Source of the DNA: Bacillota bacterium
GTDB lineage: Bacteria > Bacillota > UBA5301 > JASBVW01
DNA: 21,363 bases
Direction of reading: 5' to 3'
Assembly: GCA_029961005.1 (NCBI GenBank)
Contig: JASBVW010000002.1
Span: 1-21,363, forward strand
Shown: positions 1-6,692 of the stretch, one piece after another
Layout of the letters: each line of letters opens with the position of its first letter
How positions within the stretch are numbered: position 1 is the stretch's first letter
Translations under genes and position numbers: made by a program
The notes under the pieces: model-generated
Database searches by the model: none
Told to the model about the DNA's origin: nothing
What the model saw: the letters and a program-made list of their open reading frames with translations, nothing else

Positions 1-207
1 CCAGTCAATGGCGTACTGGCCGATCACCCGGTCGATCTTCTCCAAGGCCTGCACCGTACCCGCCACCAGTTGAGTGGCGAAGGCCTTCACTTTGGAGTGC
101 TCCTTTTCCGGCAAAGAGGTCGCCAGGGCCTCTTCCAGAGGGATCTTGCCCACGTCAATTTGAAAAAGGATCTTTAAAGCCAGTTCCCGCGCTGCGCGGC
201 GAATCAC
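1..207 (-). CDS. nusB: Transcription antitermination factor NusB (partial, C-terminus beyond left edge)
   Basis: NusB binds boxA RNA with NusE (S10) and promotes antitermination of rRNA operons. Only the first 69 codons are in the window. The N-terminus begins with a basic stretch (IRRAARELALKILFQIDVGK) matching the family signature R-x-AR-x-x-A-x-x-x-LFQ-x-D. I chose the GTG at 207 because no other start lies in frame in the short gap to the previous gene and a purine-rich GGGGGAAGG stands just upstream, though its spacing is tight at about 3 nt. It follows the DUF2273 gene by 19 bp and is probably the distal part of the carboxylase-asp23 operon. The order asp23 - amaP - DUF2273 - nusB is common in Clostridia, and in Bacillus subtilis nusB also follows accBC and the Asp23-like yqhY. 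Confidence 0.9.
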   Translation of the reverse strand, partial: MIRRAARELALKILFQIDVGKIPLEEALATSLPEKEHSKVKAFATQLVAGTVQALEKIDRVIGQYAIDW

Positions 208-226
208 AAACCTTCCCCCGTTTTAC

Positions 227-460
227 TCACTCTTCCGGGCTCCCAAAGCGACCCCACAAGGACCGCCAGTTGGGCCGGTCCCCCTCGTCAAAATGGCTCC
301 CGATCCAATAGCCGCCCACCAGGCAAAGGGTGACGAAGAGCGCTCTGGCTATCCCGTAGCGGATGGTCAACCAGCCCAGCAAAAGACCCACCAATGTCCC
401 GGCGATCTTGCCCCGGTGGCGGAGCAAAGCGGCGAGGACTTCGTTCCACTCCTTTTGCAC
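227..460 (-). CDS. DUF2273 small membrane protein
   Basis: A protein of about 77 residues whose centre is one long hydrophobic region, readable as two short membrane helices split by RYGIAR, with a charged N-terminus and a short acidic, Trp-containing C-terminal tail. This matches the DUF2273 family, which nearly always sits beside Asp23 and AmaP genes. No biochemical role is established; from context it probably belongs to the same envelope-associated complex. A GTG at 469 is possible, but there GGGAGG runs directly into the start codon. The GTG three codons later (460) has GGGAGG at 469-474 with an 8-nt spacer, so I prefer it. The gene follows amaP closely and precedes nusB by 19 bp. Confidence 0.8.
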   Translation of the reverse strand: MQKEWNEVLAALLRHRGKIAGTLVGLLLGWLTIRYGIARALFVTLCLVGGYWIGSHFDEGDRPNWRSLWGRFGSPEE

Positions 461-477
461 CTCTTCCACCTCCCGGG

Positions 478-1020
478 TTACTCTAAACGAGACTTGCTTT
501 CACCGGCGACGTTGCGCACGTTCACCAGGACCCGGGCTACGTTCACCCCTACCGTGTCGTAGATATAACGGCTGACCGTGGTCTGAACCTGATCCGCCAT
601 CTCTGGGATGCGGGTATCCGGGAGGACGTTCACCGTCAGGGTGACCTCCAACCCTTCCGGGGTGGAGTTCAGGGCCGTCTCCACTTCCCTGATCCCTTGG
701 ACCTGACGCGCCGCGCGCTTGACCAAGGCCTCTATCGCCCGCAACGAGATGCGGACCATCCCCAGGCTTGTCTCCTTCACCAGCGCGCGTTCCTGCGAGC
801 GGCGCCGCGTGCCCAAAGCGAAGAAGTACACCCCCAACAGAAGGGCTGCCGCCCCGGCCAAAAGGACCTGCCCGCGCCGCTCACCCGCAGCCAGGCGCAG
901 CAGATCCTGCCAGTCCCATTCCGGCCTCCACCACCCCAGCGCCATAGCCAGAAGCGCTCCTCCCCCGCCGAGAAACACCAGGGCGACTAATACTGAGATG
1001 GCGCGATCAACCCACCGCAT
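478..1020 (-). CDS. amaP: Alkaline shock response membrane anchor protein AmaP
   Basis: AmaP anchors Asp23 at the cell membrane (known from Staphylococcus aureus). This 180-residue protein has an N-terminal membrane helix, a second one around residues 50-75 (GQVLLAGAAALLLGVYFFAL) followed by a basic RRR stop-transfer motif, and a cytoplasmic C-terminal domain of about 110 residues resembling Asp23 itself (GMVRISLRAIEALVKRAA, then VTLTVNVLPD). A GTG at 1041 overlaps the asp23 stop as GTGA and would add seven residues. The ATG at 1020 is better supported because GGAAAGGAG lies 7 nt upstream of it. Close spacing to asp23 and the DUF2273 gene indicates translational coupling. Confidence 0.87.
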   Translation of the reverse strand: MRWVDRAISVLVALVFLGGGGALLAMALGWWRPEWDWQDLLRLAAGERRGQVLLAGAAALLLGVYFFALGTRRRSQERALVKETSLGMVRISLRAIEALVKRAARQVQGIREVETALNSTPEGLEVTLTVNVLPDTRIPEMADQVQTTVSRYIYDTVGVNVARVLVNVRNVAGESKSRLE

Positions 1021-1037
1021 ACCCTTTCTCCTTTCCG

Positions 1038-1421
1038 TCACTTCACCCGCGACTCTTCCTTTTCCTCCTGAGGGAAATGAACCCCCTGGACGTGCACGTT
1101 GACCTCCACCACCCGGAGGCCGGTCATGGCTTCAATGGCCCTCTTCACGTTCTCCTGGGCCCGCCAGGCCACCTCCGGGATGACGACGCCGTAATCCACG
1201 ATGACAAAGAGGTCGATGGCCGCCTCCTTTTCCCCGACCTCCACCTTGACCCCCTTGGCCAGGTTCTTGCGCCCCAACATCTCGGCCAGGCCGCCGGCCA
1301 GGCCGCCACTCATGCCCGCTATCCCCTCCACCTCCGTTGCCGCCAGACCGGCGATAATGCCCACCACCTCGTTGGCGATGCGAATCGACCCGTAATCGGT
1401 ATGGTCCTCCCTTTCCGCCAC
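1038..1421 (-). CDS. Asp23/Gls24 family envelope stress protein
   Basis: A 127-residue Asp23-family protein, soluble and alpha/beta, partnered with AmaP at the membrane. The family core is clear: YGSIRIANEVVGIIAGLAA near the N-terminus, then EVEGIAGMSGG, a KGVKVEVGEKEAAIDLFVIV strand region, and a C-terminal VVEVNVHVQGV. In Bacillus subtilis the Asp23-like YqhY, encoded beside accBC, is linked genetically to acetyl-CoA carboxylase activity; the position here, directly after accC, fits that link. The frame opens at a TTG (1460), but the GTG at 1421 has GGGGAGGTG about 8 nt upstream and places the core motif at the usual distance from the N-terminus, so I use it. It overlaps the possible GTG of amaP by 4 nt. 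Confidence 0.9.
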   Translation of the reverse strand: MAEREDHTDYGSIRIANEVVGIIAGLAATEVEGIAGMSGGLAGGLAEMLGRKNLAKGVKVEVGEKEAAIDLFVIVDYGVVIPEVAWRAQENVKRAIEAMTGLRVVEVNVHVQGVHFPQEEKEESRVK

Positions 1422-1468
1422 TTGGCATACACCTCCCCGCAGGTTGGGCTTTCCTCTCAATAAATAAA

Positions 1469-1474
1469 ATTATA
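1469..1474 (-). promoter_or_regulatory. Weak candidate -10 element before asp23
   Basis: The 58-bp gap between accC and asp23 is AT-rich, unlike its surroundings, and holds a perfect TATAAT at 1469-1474 directly preceded by TG. No recognisable -35 hexamer lies 16-18 bp upstream (the spacing falls in the accC 3' end). It could be an internal promoter for asp23-amaP-nusB, or simply an unstructured leader. Low confidence. Confidence 0.2.
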
Positions 1475-1479
1475 CAGCT

Positions 1480-2829
1480 TTACTCCTCGCCCAGTACCCG
1501 CCGCTGCAAGAAGTTGGTGTACACCTCACCGCGCCGGAAGAAGGCATTATCAAGGATGCGGCGGTGGAAGGGAATAGTGGTGCGCACGCCGTCGATGACA
1601 AACTCATCCAGAGCCCTGCGCATGCGGGCGATAGCCTCTTCTCTGTCCCTCCCCCAGGCCAAGAGTTTGGCAATCAGAGAGTCATAATAAGGGGAGACCT
1701 CATAGCCCACGTAGACCGCGGAATCGACCCGGATGCCCGGGCCTCCCGGAGGGAGGTAGGCCTCAATGCGGCCGGGCGAGGGAAGAAAACCGCGCTCCGG
1801 ATCCTCGGCGTTGATCCGGCACTCGATGGCATGCCCTCTGAGGACAACCTCGTCCTGGGTGAGGGAGAGCTTCTCTCCTGCGGCGATCCGGATCTGTTCC
1901 TTGACCAGGTCCAGGCCCGTGATCAGCTCCGTCACGGGATGCTCCACCTGGATGCGGGTGTTCATCTCAATGAAGTAGAAGCGCCCCTGCTTGTCGACCA
2001 GGAATTCGACGGTCCCGGCGTTGGTATACCCCACCGAGAGCACCCCCCGCAGGGCACTTTCTCCCATCGCCTTCCGCATCTGCGGGGTCAGAAGGGTAGA
2101 AGGGGCTTCCTCCAGGATCTTTTGGTGCCGCCGCTGGATCGAACAATCCCGCTCGCCCAGATAGATTCCATGGCCGTGTTCGTCCACTAAAACCTGGATC
2201 TCAATGTGCCGCGGCTCCTCCAGAAACTTTTCTATGTACACTTCGCCGTTGCCGAAAGTAGCCTCCGCCTCCGACCTGGCCACCCGGATCGCCTGGGCCA
2301 GATCCTGAGGAGTATGGGCAATGCGCATCCCCCGGCCGCCGCCTCCCGCGGAAGCCTTGATGATCACCGGATAGCCGATCTCGGAAGCAATGGCCAGGGC
2401 CTCCTTCTCCGAGGAGATGCCGCCTTCACTCCCCGGCACCACCGGCACCCCCGCGGCCGCCATGGTCTGCTTGGCCACCGCTTTATCTCCCATCTTTTCG
2501 ATGGCCGAAGCCGGTGGGCCGATGAACTTAAGGCCATGGGTCTCGCAGATCTCAGCAAAATAGGCATTTTCGGCCAAAAAACCGTACCCGGGGTGAATGG
2601 CATCCACCCCTGCCACCACCGCCGCGCTAATGATGTTGGGAATGTTGAGGTAGCTCTTAGCGGTCGGGGGAGGGCCTACGCAATAGGCCTCGTCGGCATA
2701 ACGCACGTGCAGGGCATCGCGATCTGCTTCGGAGTAGATGGCCACCGTCTCGATGCCCATCTCTCGACAGGCCCTGATGATGCGTAAAGCGATCTCGCCC
2801 CGGTTGGCAATCAAGATCTTGTTAAACAA
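1480..2829 (-). CDS. accC: Biotin carboxylase (acetyl-CoA / pyruvate carboxylase subunit A)
   Basis: ATP-dependent carboxylation of biotin on the carrier protein with bicarbonate. The 449-residue length equals that of E. coli AccC, and key positions line up: the N-terminal fold (KILIANRGEIALRIIRAC), the glycine-rich ATP loop at 162-168 (GGGGRGM), and the active-site stretch FIEMNTRIQVEHPVTE with E288, N290 and R292. The gene starts with TTG at 2829, supported by AAGGGGG with an 8-nt spacer. It lies about 38 bp after the carboxyltransferase-carrier fusion, so the pair forms one functional unit. Sequence alone does not separate an AccC of acetyl-CoA carboxylase from a PycA of two-subunit pyruvate carboxylase; the neighbour favours use in pyruvate carboxylation, with possible sharing. 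Confidence 0.95.
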   Translation of the reverse strand: MFNKILIANRGEIALRIIRACREMGIETVAIYSEADRDALHVRYADEAYCVGPPPTAKSYLNIPNIISAAVVAGVDAIHPGYGFLAENAYFAEICETHGLKFIGPPASAIEKMGDKAVAKQTMAAAGVPVVPGSEGGISSEKEALAIASEIGYPVIIKASAGGGGRGMRIAHTPQDLAQAIRVARSEAEATFGNGEVYIEKFLEEPRHIEIQVLVDEHGHGIYLGERDCSIQRRHQKILEEAPSTLLTPQMRKAMGESALRGVLSVGYTNAGTVEFLVDKQGRFYFIEMNTRIQVEHPVTELITGLDLVKEQIRIAAGEKLSLTQDEVVLRGHAIECRINAEDPERGFLPSPGRIEAYLPPGGPGIRVDSAVYVGYEVSPYYDSLIAKLLAWGRDREEAIARMRRALDEFVIDGVRTTIPFHRRILDNAFFRRGEVYTNFLQRRVLGEE

Positions 2830-2867
2830 CGATTAATCCCCCTTGCCCCTCCGGTCAGCCGTGGTGC

Positions 2868-4751
2868 TCAAGCCGTGCGTTCGATGATGAAGAGCGGCTG
2901 CCCATACTCCACGGGCTCCGCGTTCTCCACCAGGATGCGAACCACTCGGCCCTCTACTTCCGACTCGATCTCGTTCATCAGCTTCATGGCCTCGATGATG
3001 CAGAGGGGTTGACCCACTTTGACCAGGTCGCCCTCCTTGACGTAAGGATCCGCGTCGGGGCTGGGCGCGCGGTAAAAGGTTCCCACCATGGGGGCGACTA
3101 TCTTCACCTGGTTGGGCCCCAGTTCTTCCTCCTGCCCCGCGGCAGGGGCGGCGGGCCCGGGCTTTTCGCTCTCACCGGCCACCCTGACCTCCGCACCCGC
3201 CTCCGCCCGCGCCGGCAACACCGGGCTGTGCGCAGCAGGGGCGGAGAGGAGGGCGGCGGCCTTTTTGATGTTGACCTTGACCCCTTCCGTTTCCACGTTC
3301 AACTCTGCGATGTCTGTCCCGTCCAGTATCTTGATCAGTTCCTTGATCTCATTGACATTCATCTCCCTGACCTCCTTCGCTTGCTCAGTGGGGGAGGGCT
3401 CCCTTTCCCTCCCGCCGCCCTCCTCCTGGAGCTTTTGCAGGAAGCGGCGGGTGATCTGGGGAAAGAGGGCATAGGAGATCACGTCCTCTTCCGACCTGGC
3501 CAGGGCGCCCAGCTCTCGGGCTGCCGTCTCCAAAAGCGGCGGCAGCAGGTCAGCCGGTCGGGATGTGATCGGTGCTTCGCCTCCCAAAATGCGCTTTTGC
3601 AGTTCGGGATCGATGGTGCCAGGCGGTCGGCCGTACAGCCCCCGGACGTACGCTTTAACCTCGTCCGGAACCACCTTGTAGCGTTCCCCCACCAGGACAT
3701 TCAATACCGCCTGTATTCCCACAATCTGGCTGGTGGGAGTAACCAGGGGAGGGTAACCCAGTTCCTTCCTCACCCGCGGGATCTCAGCCAAGACCTCAGG
3801 CAGGCGGTGGAGCGCCTTTTGCTGTTCCAGTTGACTAACCAGGTTAGAGATCATGCCTCCCGGCACCTGATGGGAAAAGACCTGCATATCCGTGATGCGC
3901 GTAACCCCTCGCTCAAACCCCCTTCGCCGGCGCAAATCCTCAAAGTAGCGGGCCACCTCAAAGAGCAGGTCCAGGTCCAGGTCGATTTCGTAGGGCGTCC
4001 CCTTCAGAGCGCTGACGATGGTCTCCACCGGCGGCTGAGAAGCCCCGAAGGCCAAGGGTGCGGAAGCGGTGTCGATGACGTCCACCCCCGCTTCTACCGC
4101 CTTCAGATAGGTCATGGGGGCCAGCCCTCCGATGTAGTGGCTGTGCAACTGAATGGGTACGGAAAGATGCCGGCGGAACTCGGTAATCAGCTCATAAGCC
4201 CGATAAGGCGTGAGCAGGCCAGCCATGTCCTTCAAGCAGATGGAATCAACCCCCAACTGCACCAGCTGCCGGGCCGTTTCGAGGTAGTGCTCGGTGGTGT
4301 GGATGGGGCTGACCGTATAGACCACCGTGCCCTGAACGTGCGCCCCCGCCCGGCGGGCGGCCTGGATGGGCACCTCCAGGTTGCGCACGTCGTTGAGCGC
4401 GTCGAAGATGCGAAAGATGTCTATGCCGTTGGCCGCCGCCCGCTCCACAAATCGGTAGACCACGTCATCGGGGTAGTGCTTGTAGCCCACCAGGTTCTGG
4501 CCCCGCAGGAGCATCTGCAGGGGAGTCTTCTTGATCCTCTGCTTCAAAGAGCGCAGCCGCTCCCAGGGGTCCTCATCCAAAAAACGCAGGCAGACATCAA
4601 AGGTGGCTCCACCCCACACCTCCATGGAGTGGAACCCTACAGCGTCCATCTTCTCTGCAATGGGGAGCATATCCTCCGTGCGCATGCGCGTCGCCCAGAG
4701 GGATTGGTGAGCGTCCCGAAAGGTGGTGTCTGTCACTTTCACGCGGCCCAT
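2868..4751 (-). CDS. oadA/accB: Pyruvate carboxylase subunit B / oxaloacetate decarboxylase alpha-type carboxyltransferase fused to AccB biotin carrier
   Basis: Two proteins in one frame (about 627 residues). Residues 1 to about 445 are the HMGL-like TIM barrel and conserved carboxylase domain of OadA/PycB: VTDTTFRDAHQSLWATRMRT, EVWGGATFD, CLKDMAGLL with the active-site lysine, and the metal-ligand motif LHSHYIGG. Residues from about 464 (MNVNEIKELIKILDGTDIAE) are a full-length AccB of about 164 residues with a Pro/Ala-rich linker and the biotinyl domain, EAMKLMNE, with biotinyl-Lys about residue 590. The barrel transfers the carboxyl from biotin to pyruvate (or the reverse). No membrane OadB is nearby, so with accC downstream a two-subunit pyruvate carboxylase is most likely. 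The carrier half looks like the acetyl-CoA carboxylase type. A GTG at 4760 is an alternative start; ATG 4751 has GGAG 8 nt upstream. Transcribed from the sigma-A promoter at 4821-4849. Confidence 0.92.
   Translation of the reverse strand: MGRVKVTDTTFRDAHQSLWATRMRTEDMLPIAEKMDAVGFHSMEVWGGATFDVCLRFLDEDPWERLRSLKQRIKKTPLQMLLRGQNLVGYKHYPDDVVYRFVERAAANGIDIFRIFDALNDVRNLEVPIQAARRAGAHVQGTVVYTVSPIHTTEHYLETARQLVQLGVDSICLKDMAGLLTPYRAYELITEFRRHLSVPIQLHSHYIGGLAPMTYLKAVEAGVDVIDTASAPLAFGASQPPVETIVSALKGTPYEIDLDLDLLFEVARYFEDLRRRRGFERGVTRITDMQVFSHQVPGGMISNLVSQLEQQKALHRLPEVLAEIPRVRKELGYPPLVTPTSQIVGIQAVLNVLVGERYKVVPDEVKAYVRGLYGRPPGTIDPELQKRILGGEAPITSRPADLLPPLLETAARELGALARSEEDVISYALFPQITRRFLQKLQEEGGGREREPSPTEQAKEVREMNVNEIKELIKILDGTDIAELNVETEGVKVNIKKAAALLSAPAAHSPVLPARAEAGAEVRVAGESEKPGPAAPAAGQEEELGPNQVKIVAPMVGTFYRAPSPDADPYVKEGDLVKVGQPLCIIEAMKLMNEIESEVEGRVVRILVENAEPVEYGQPLFIIERTA
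3360..3377 (-). promoter_or_regulatory. Internal Shine-Dalgarno and ATG for a free AccB inside the fusion
   Basis: At the carboxyltransferase/carrier junction, AAGGAGGT (3370-3377) is followed by a 7-nt spacer and an ATG (3360-3362) in the same frame. The ATG encodes the exact canonical N-terminus of AccB (MNVNEIKELI). This is the strongest ribosome-binding site I found in the window, although it lies within an open frame. It suggests that a free 164-residue AccB is made beside the fused protein. Confidence 0.6.
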
Positions 4752-4820
4752 GTTTTCCACTCCATTTCAGAAGGATATTCCCCACCAGAGGCAAGACTCC
4801 TGCCGTACCGGCCATTCCCG

Positions 4821-4849
4821 AGTATACCGGCACTTCTCTCCCCTGTCAA
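4821..4849 (-). promoter_or_regulatory. Sigma-A-type promoter of the carboxylase operon
   Basis: Read on the minus strand: TTGACA (4844-4849, perfect -35), exactly 17 bp, TATACT (4821-4826, 5 of 6 to the -10 consensus). Transcription should start near 4814, leaving a leader of about 60 nt before the ATG at 4751. It sits in the 125-bp gap between spoIIIAH and the carboxyltransferase gene, so the vegetative carboxylase operon is driven independently of the sporulation operon upstream. I see no clear terminator between them. Confidence 0.75.
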
Positions 4850-4869
4850 CTTCTGCCCCAAATGTATAC
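4822..4869. repeat. Pair of GTATAC palindromes flanking the sigma-A promoter
   Basis: GTATAC occurs at 4822-4827 (overlapping the -10) and at 4864-4869 (just upstream of the -35), as AGTATAC and GTATACT in inverted orientation. The centres are 42 bp apart, about four helical turns. It could be a paired operator bracketing the promoter; two hexamers may also be chance. Confidence 0.3.
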
Positions 4870-4876
4870 TGGATTC

Positions 4877-5455
4877 TTACTCCGCCCGCTGCACGATCAC
4901 GATCCGCTCCACAGGGAGGTGGGTGATCCTGGCCGCCAAATCGCCGATGCGGCTGGCCAAAACAGGCGTAAGAGGCGGCCCGGCCACGCAGATGGTCGCT
5001 CCTTCCTCATTCAAAACCACCAGGGGGCCTGTAAAGCCCTGAGCCAAGAGCAGGCTCTCCAGCTGGAGCTCTTTCTCCTTCAGGGCCAAAAGCTCCAGAA
5101 TCTTTTTTTCGGCCTCGGCCTTGACCAGGGGAGTAGTGCCGGCCGCGGTGGCCAACGCCTCCAGGGCCTCCATCTGTGCACTGCGGGCTCGGTCCCGCTC
5201 CAGCTTGTAATTAAGCGCAAAGGCGTCTTCACCCACTCCAGAGCTGACTTCTTCCTTCGCCCCGGCCGGCTCCCCCTCCTCTCCCGTCTGAACCGCCCAC
5301 TCCGTCGGAGAAGGGCTGCTCGCTCTTTGCTCCTCCCGCAGCGGCCGTGCGCCTGGCGAGGCAAAACGGCCTAAGACCGCCACCGTCACCCCTAAAAGCG
5401 CGCAGACCCCTAGCACCACGATTAACCCCAGAGCCTCTCTCTTTTCGCCGCTCAC
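4877..5455 (-). CDS. spoIIIAH: Stage III sporulation protein AH
   Basis: Mother-cell component of the SpoIIIA-SpoIIQ channel; in Bacillus its extracellular ring-building domain binds SpoIIQ across the intermembrane space. This 192-residue protein has an N-terminal membrane helix (LGLIVVLGVCALLGVTVAVL), a variable Glu/Ser/Ala-rich linker, a helical stretch (YKLERDRARSAQMEALEALA), and a C-terminal YscJ/FliF-like domain ending in RIVIVQRAE, in line with the family. The GTG start at 5455 overlaps the spoIIIAG stop as GTGA, with AGGTGG about 9 nt upstream. It is the last gene of the spoIIIA operon; the next gene downstream has its own vegetative promoter. Confidence 0.92.
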   Translation of the reverse strand: MSGEKREALGLIVVLGVCALLGVTVAVLGRFASPGARPLREEQRASSPSPTEWAVQTGEEGEPAGAKEEVSSGVGEDAFALNYKLERDRARSAQMEALEALATAAGTTPLVKAEAEKKILELLALKEKELQLESLLLAQGFTGPLVVLNEEGATICVAGPPLTPVLASRIGDLAARITHLPVERIVIVQRAE

Positions 5456-6117
5456 CTTCCGTCACCACCTTTAGACCAGGATCCCTCCAGCACTTGAATC
5501 CGATGGGGGGGAAGGGCCAAAGCCGCCTGCACCGCTTGGATGAGCCGGGCCCGCACCGCCGGGCGGCGGGCGCCTTCTGCCACCACCACCACGCCGCGGA
5601 TGCGCGGTTCCTTGCGCACGACCACCACCGGCCGCTCTTGCCGTAAGCCATCGTCCCGCACGGTCACCACCTCCGTCTCCCTGGTCTTTTCGCTGGTCAC
5701 GCGGCCCTGGCTCCCCTCGCTCTGCTCCTGGGTGGTCCGCTCAGACTGGCGCACCTTCTCCGCGTACTCATAGAGGGGGCCCGTCTCCAGGTAACCCTCC
5801 ACCCAGACCCGTCCCGCCCCTTCAACCAGGGACAGGAGGCGATTCAACCGCTCCTCATAAGCCCGCTCGTACTCCACCCCGGGCAGCTCTTCCCCCGCCG
5901 AGTCCAGCCTCTGCCCCCCTACCCCGGCCTCCGAAGGAGGCAGGGCTGGAGGGGCCATCGACTGCCCGGGGCGGGGGAAACCTCCTCCCAGCAATAAAAG
6001 GCAAACCCCCAGCGCCCCCAGCGCCAACAAAGCCCAGCGGGGCGGTCCCGTCTTCTCTCCCCCCTGGCTGCGCAGCCAGGACTCAAGGCGTCCCCAGAAT
6101 CCCACCGGCTCACTCAT
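5452..6117 (-). CDS. spoIIIAG: Stage III sporulation protein AG
   Basis: Ring-forming membrane protein of the forespore-mother cell channel (in Bacillus it forms a large 30-mer ring related to secretion-system rings). The 221-residue sequence has a soluble N-terminus, one membrane helix around residues 27-46 (RWALLALGALGVCLLLL), a Pro/Gly-rich linker, and a C-terminal ring-building domain: EERLNRLLSLVEGAGRVWV, a polar strand-rich insert typical of SpoIIIAG, and RIRGVVVVAEGARRPAVRAR. The ATG at 6117 lies 8 nt inside the spoIIIAF end with GGAGTGGAAGAAG before it. The overlap suggests coupled synthesis. Confidence 0.93.
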   Translation of the reverse strand: MSEPVGFWGRLESWLRSQGGEKTGPPRWALLALGALGVCLLLLGGGFPRPGQSMAPPALPPSEAGVGGQRLDSAGEELPGVEYERAYEERLNRLLSLVEGAGRVWVEGYLETGPLYEYAEKVRQSERTTQEQSEGSQGRVTSEKTRETEVVTVRDDGLRQERPVVVVRKEPRIRGVVVVAEGARRPAVRARLIQAVQAALALPPHRIQVLEGSWSKGGDGR

Positions 6118-6679
6118 CTTCTTCCACTCCCCCTCCGCCTGCTCGGACTTCCACTGAGACCAGCTCCGGAGCGATCCCCAGCCTTTCCGCCACCGCCGCC
6201 TGAAGGGCCGCCGCCAGGCGCGGAGAGGAGCGCCGCCCCCGGCCGTCGTCGAAGGGCGGCTGCACCTCTACCCGCAGTTTCTCCCGGCCCTGCTCCTCCC
6301 GCGCTTGCACCTCCACGCGGGCGGACGTCCCCAACACTTCCCGGACAGCTGCCTCGGTGCGCCACCTCAGTGCGGCTTGATAGAGCGCGCGGGCTTGCCG
6401 CTCCCGGACCTTTTCCAGCCGCATCAAGCCGGAAGGAGGCCCTGCCTCCTCGGCCCCCTCCCCTCCGGCCAAGACATCCTCCAGTTCTTGAGCCGTCTTG
6501 AGCGGATCCCCGACCGAAAGGGACAGGAGCGGCTGGAGAATGGCTGCGAGCACCAAAAGCCCCACAAAGACCCGGATGAATTTGCGCAGCTCGTTCTCCG
6601 GAGCCAACAACTCCAAAAAGGAAAGGCCGATCACCAGCAGAACCAGTCTCCGCCCCCACTCGGAAAGGGCTTCTACCAC
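6110..6679 (-). CDS. spoIIIAF: Stage III sporulation protein AF
   Basis: Membrane component of the SpoIIIA channel. It has 189 residues: two N-terminal membrane helices (LVLLVIGLSFLELLAPEN and FIRVFVGLLVLAAILQPLLS) separated by the short conserved ELRKFIR stretch, then a cytosolic/intermembrane domain ending in a ring-building-like segment (RLAAALQAAVAERLGIAPEL followed by VSVEVRAGG). The start is GTG at 6679, 13 bp after the spoIIIAE stop, with AAGGGGG 7 nt upstream. The position between spoIIIAE and spoIIIAG is invariant in spore-formers. Confidence 0.92.
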   Translation of the reverse strand: MVEALSEWGRRLVLLVIGLSFLELLAPENELRKFIRVFVGLLVLAAILQPLLSLSVGDPLKTAQELEDVLAGGEGAEEAGPPSGLMRLEKVRERQARALYQAALRWRTEAAVREVLGTSARVEVQAREEQGREKLRVEVQPPFDDGRGRRSSPRLAAALQAAVAERLGIAPELVSVEVRAGGGGVEEDE

Positions 6680-6692
6680 CCCGATCGCCCCC

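Noticed and set aside
4752..4814. Riboswitch or attenuator in the carboxylase leader
   Set aside because: Only short 4-5 bp stems are visible (for example GGCA...TGCC), no known riboswitch core and no T-run terminator.
3009..5042. A 677-codon open frame on the plus strand opposite the carboxyltransferase fusion
   Set aside because: It is antisense to a clearly real gene with strong family motifs, its own translation shows no known domain, and long antisense frames are expected with this GC and codon use.
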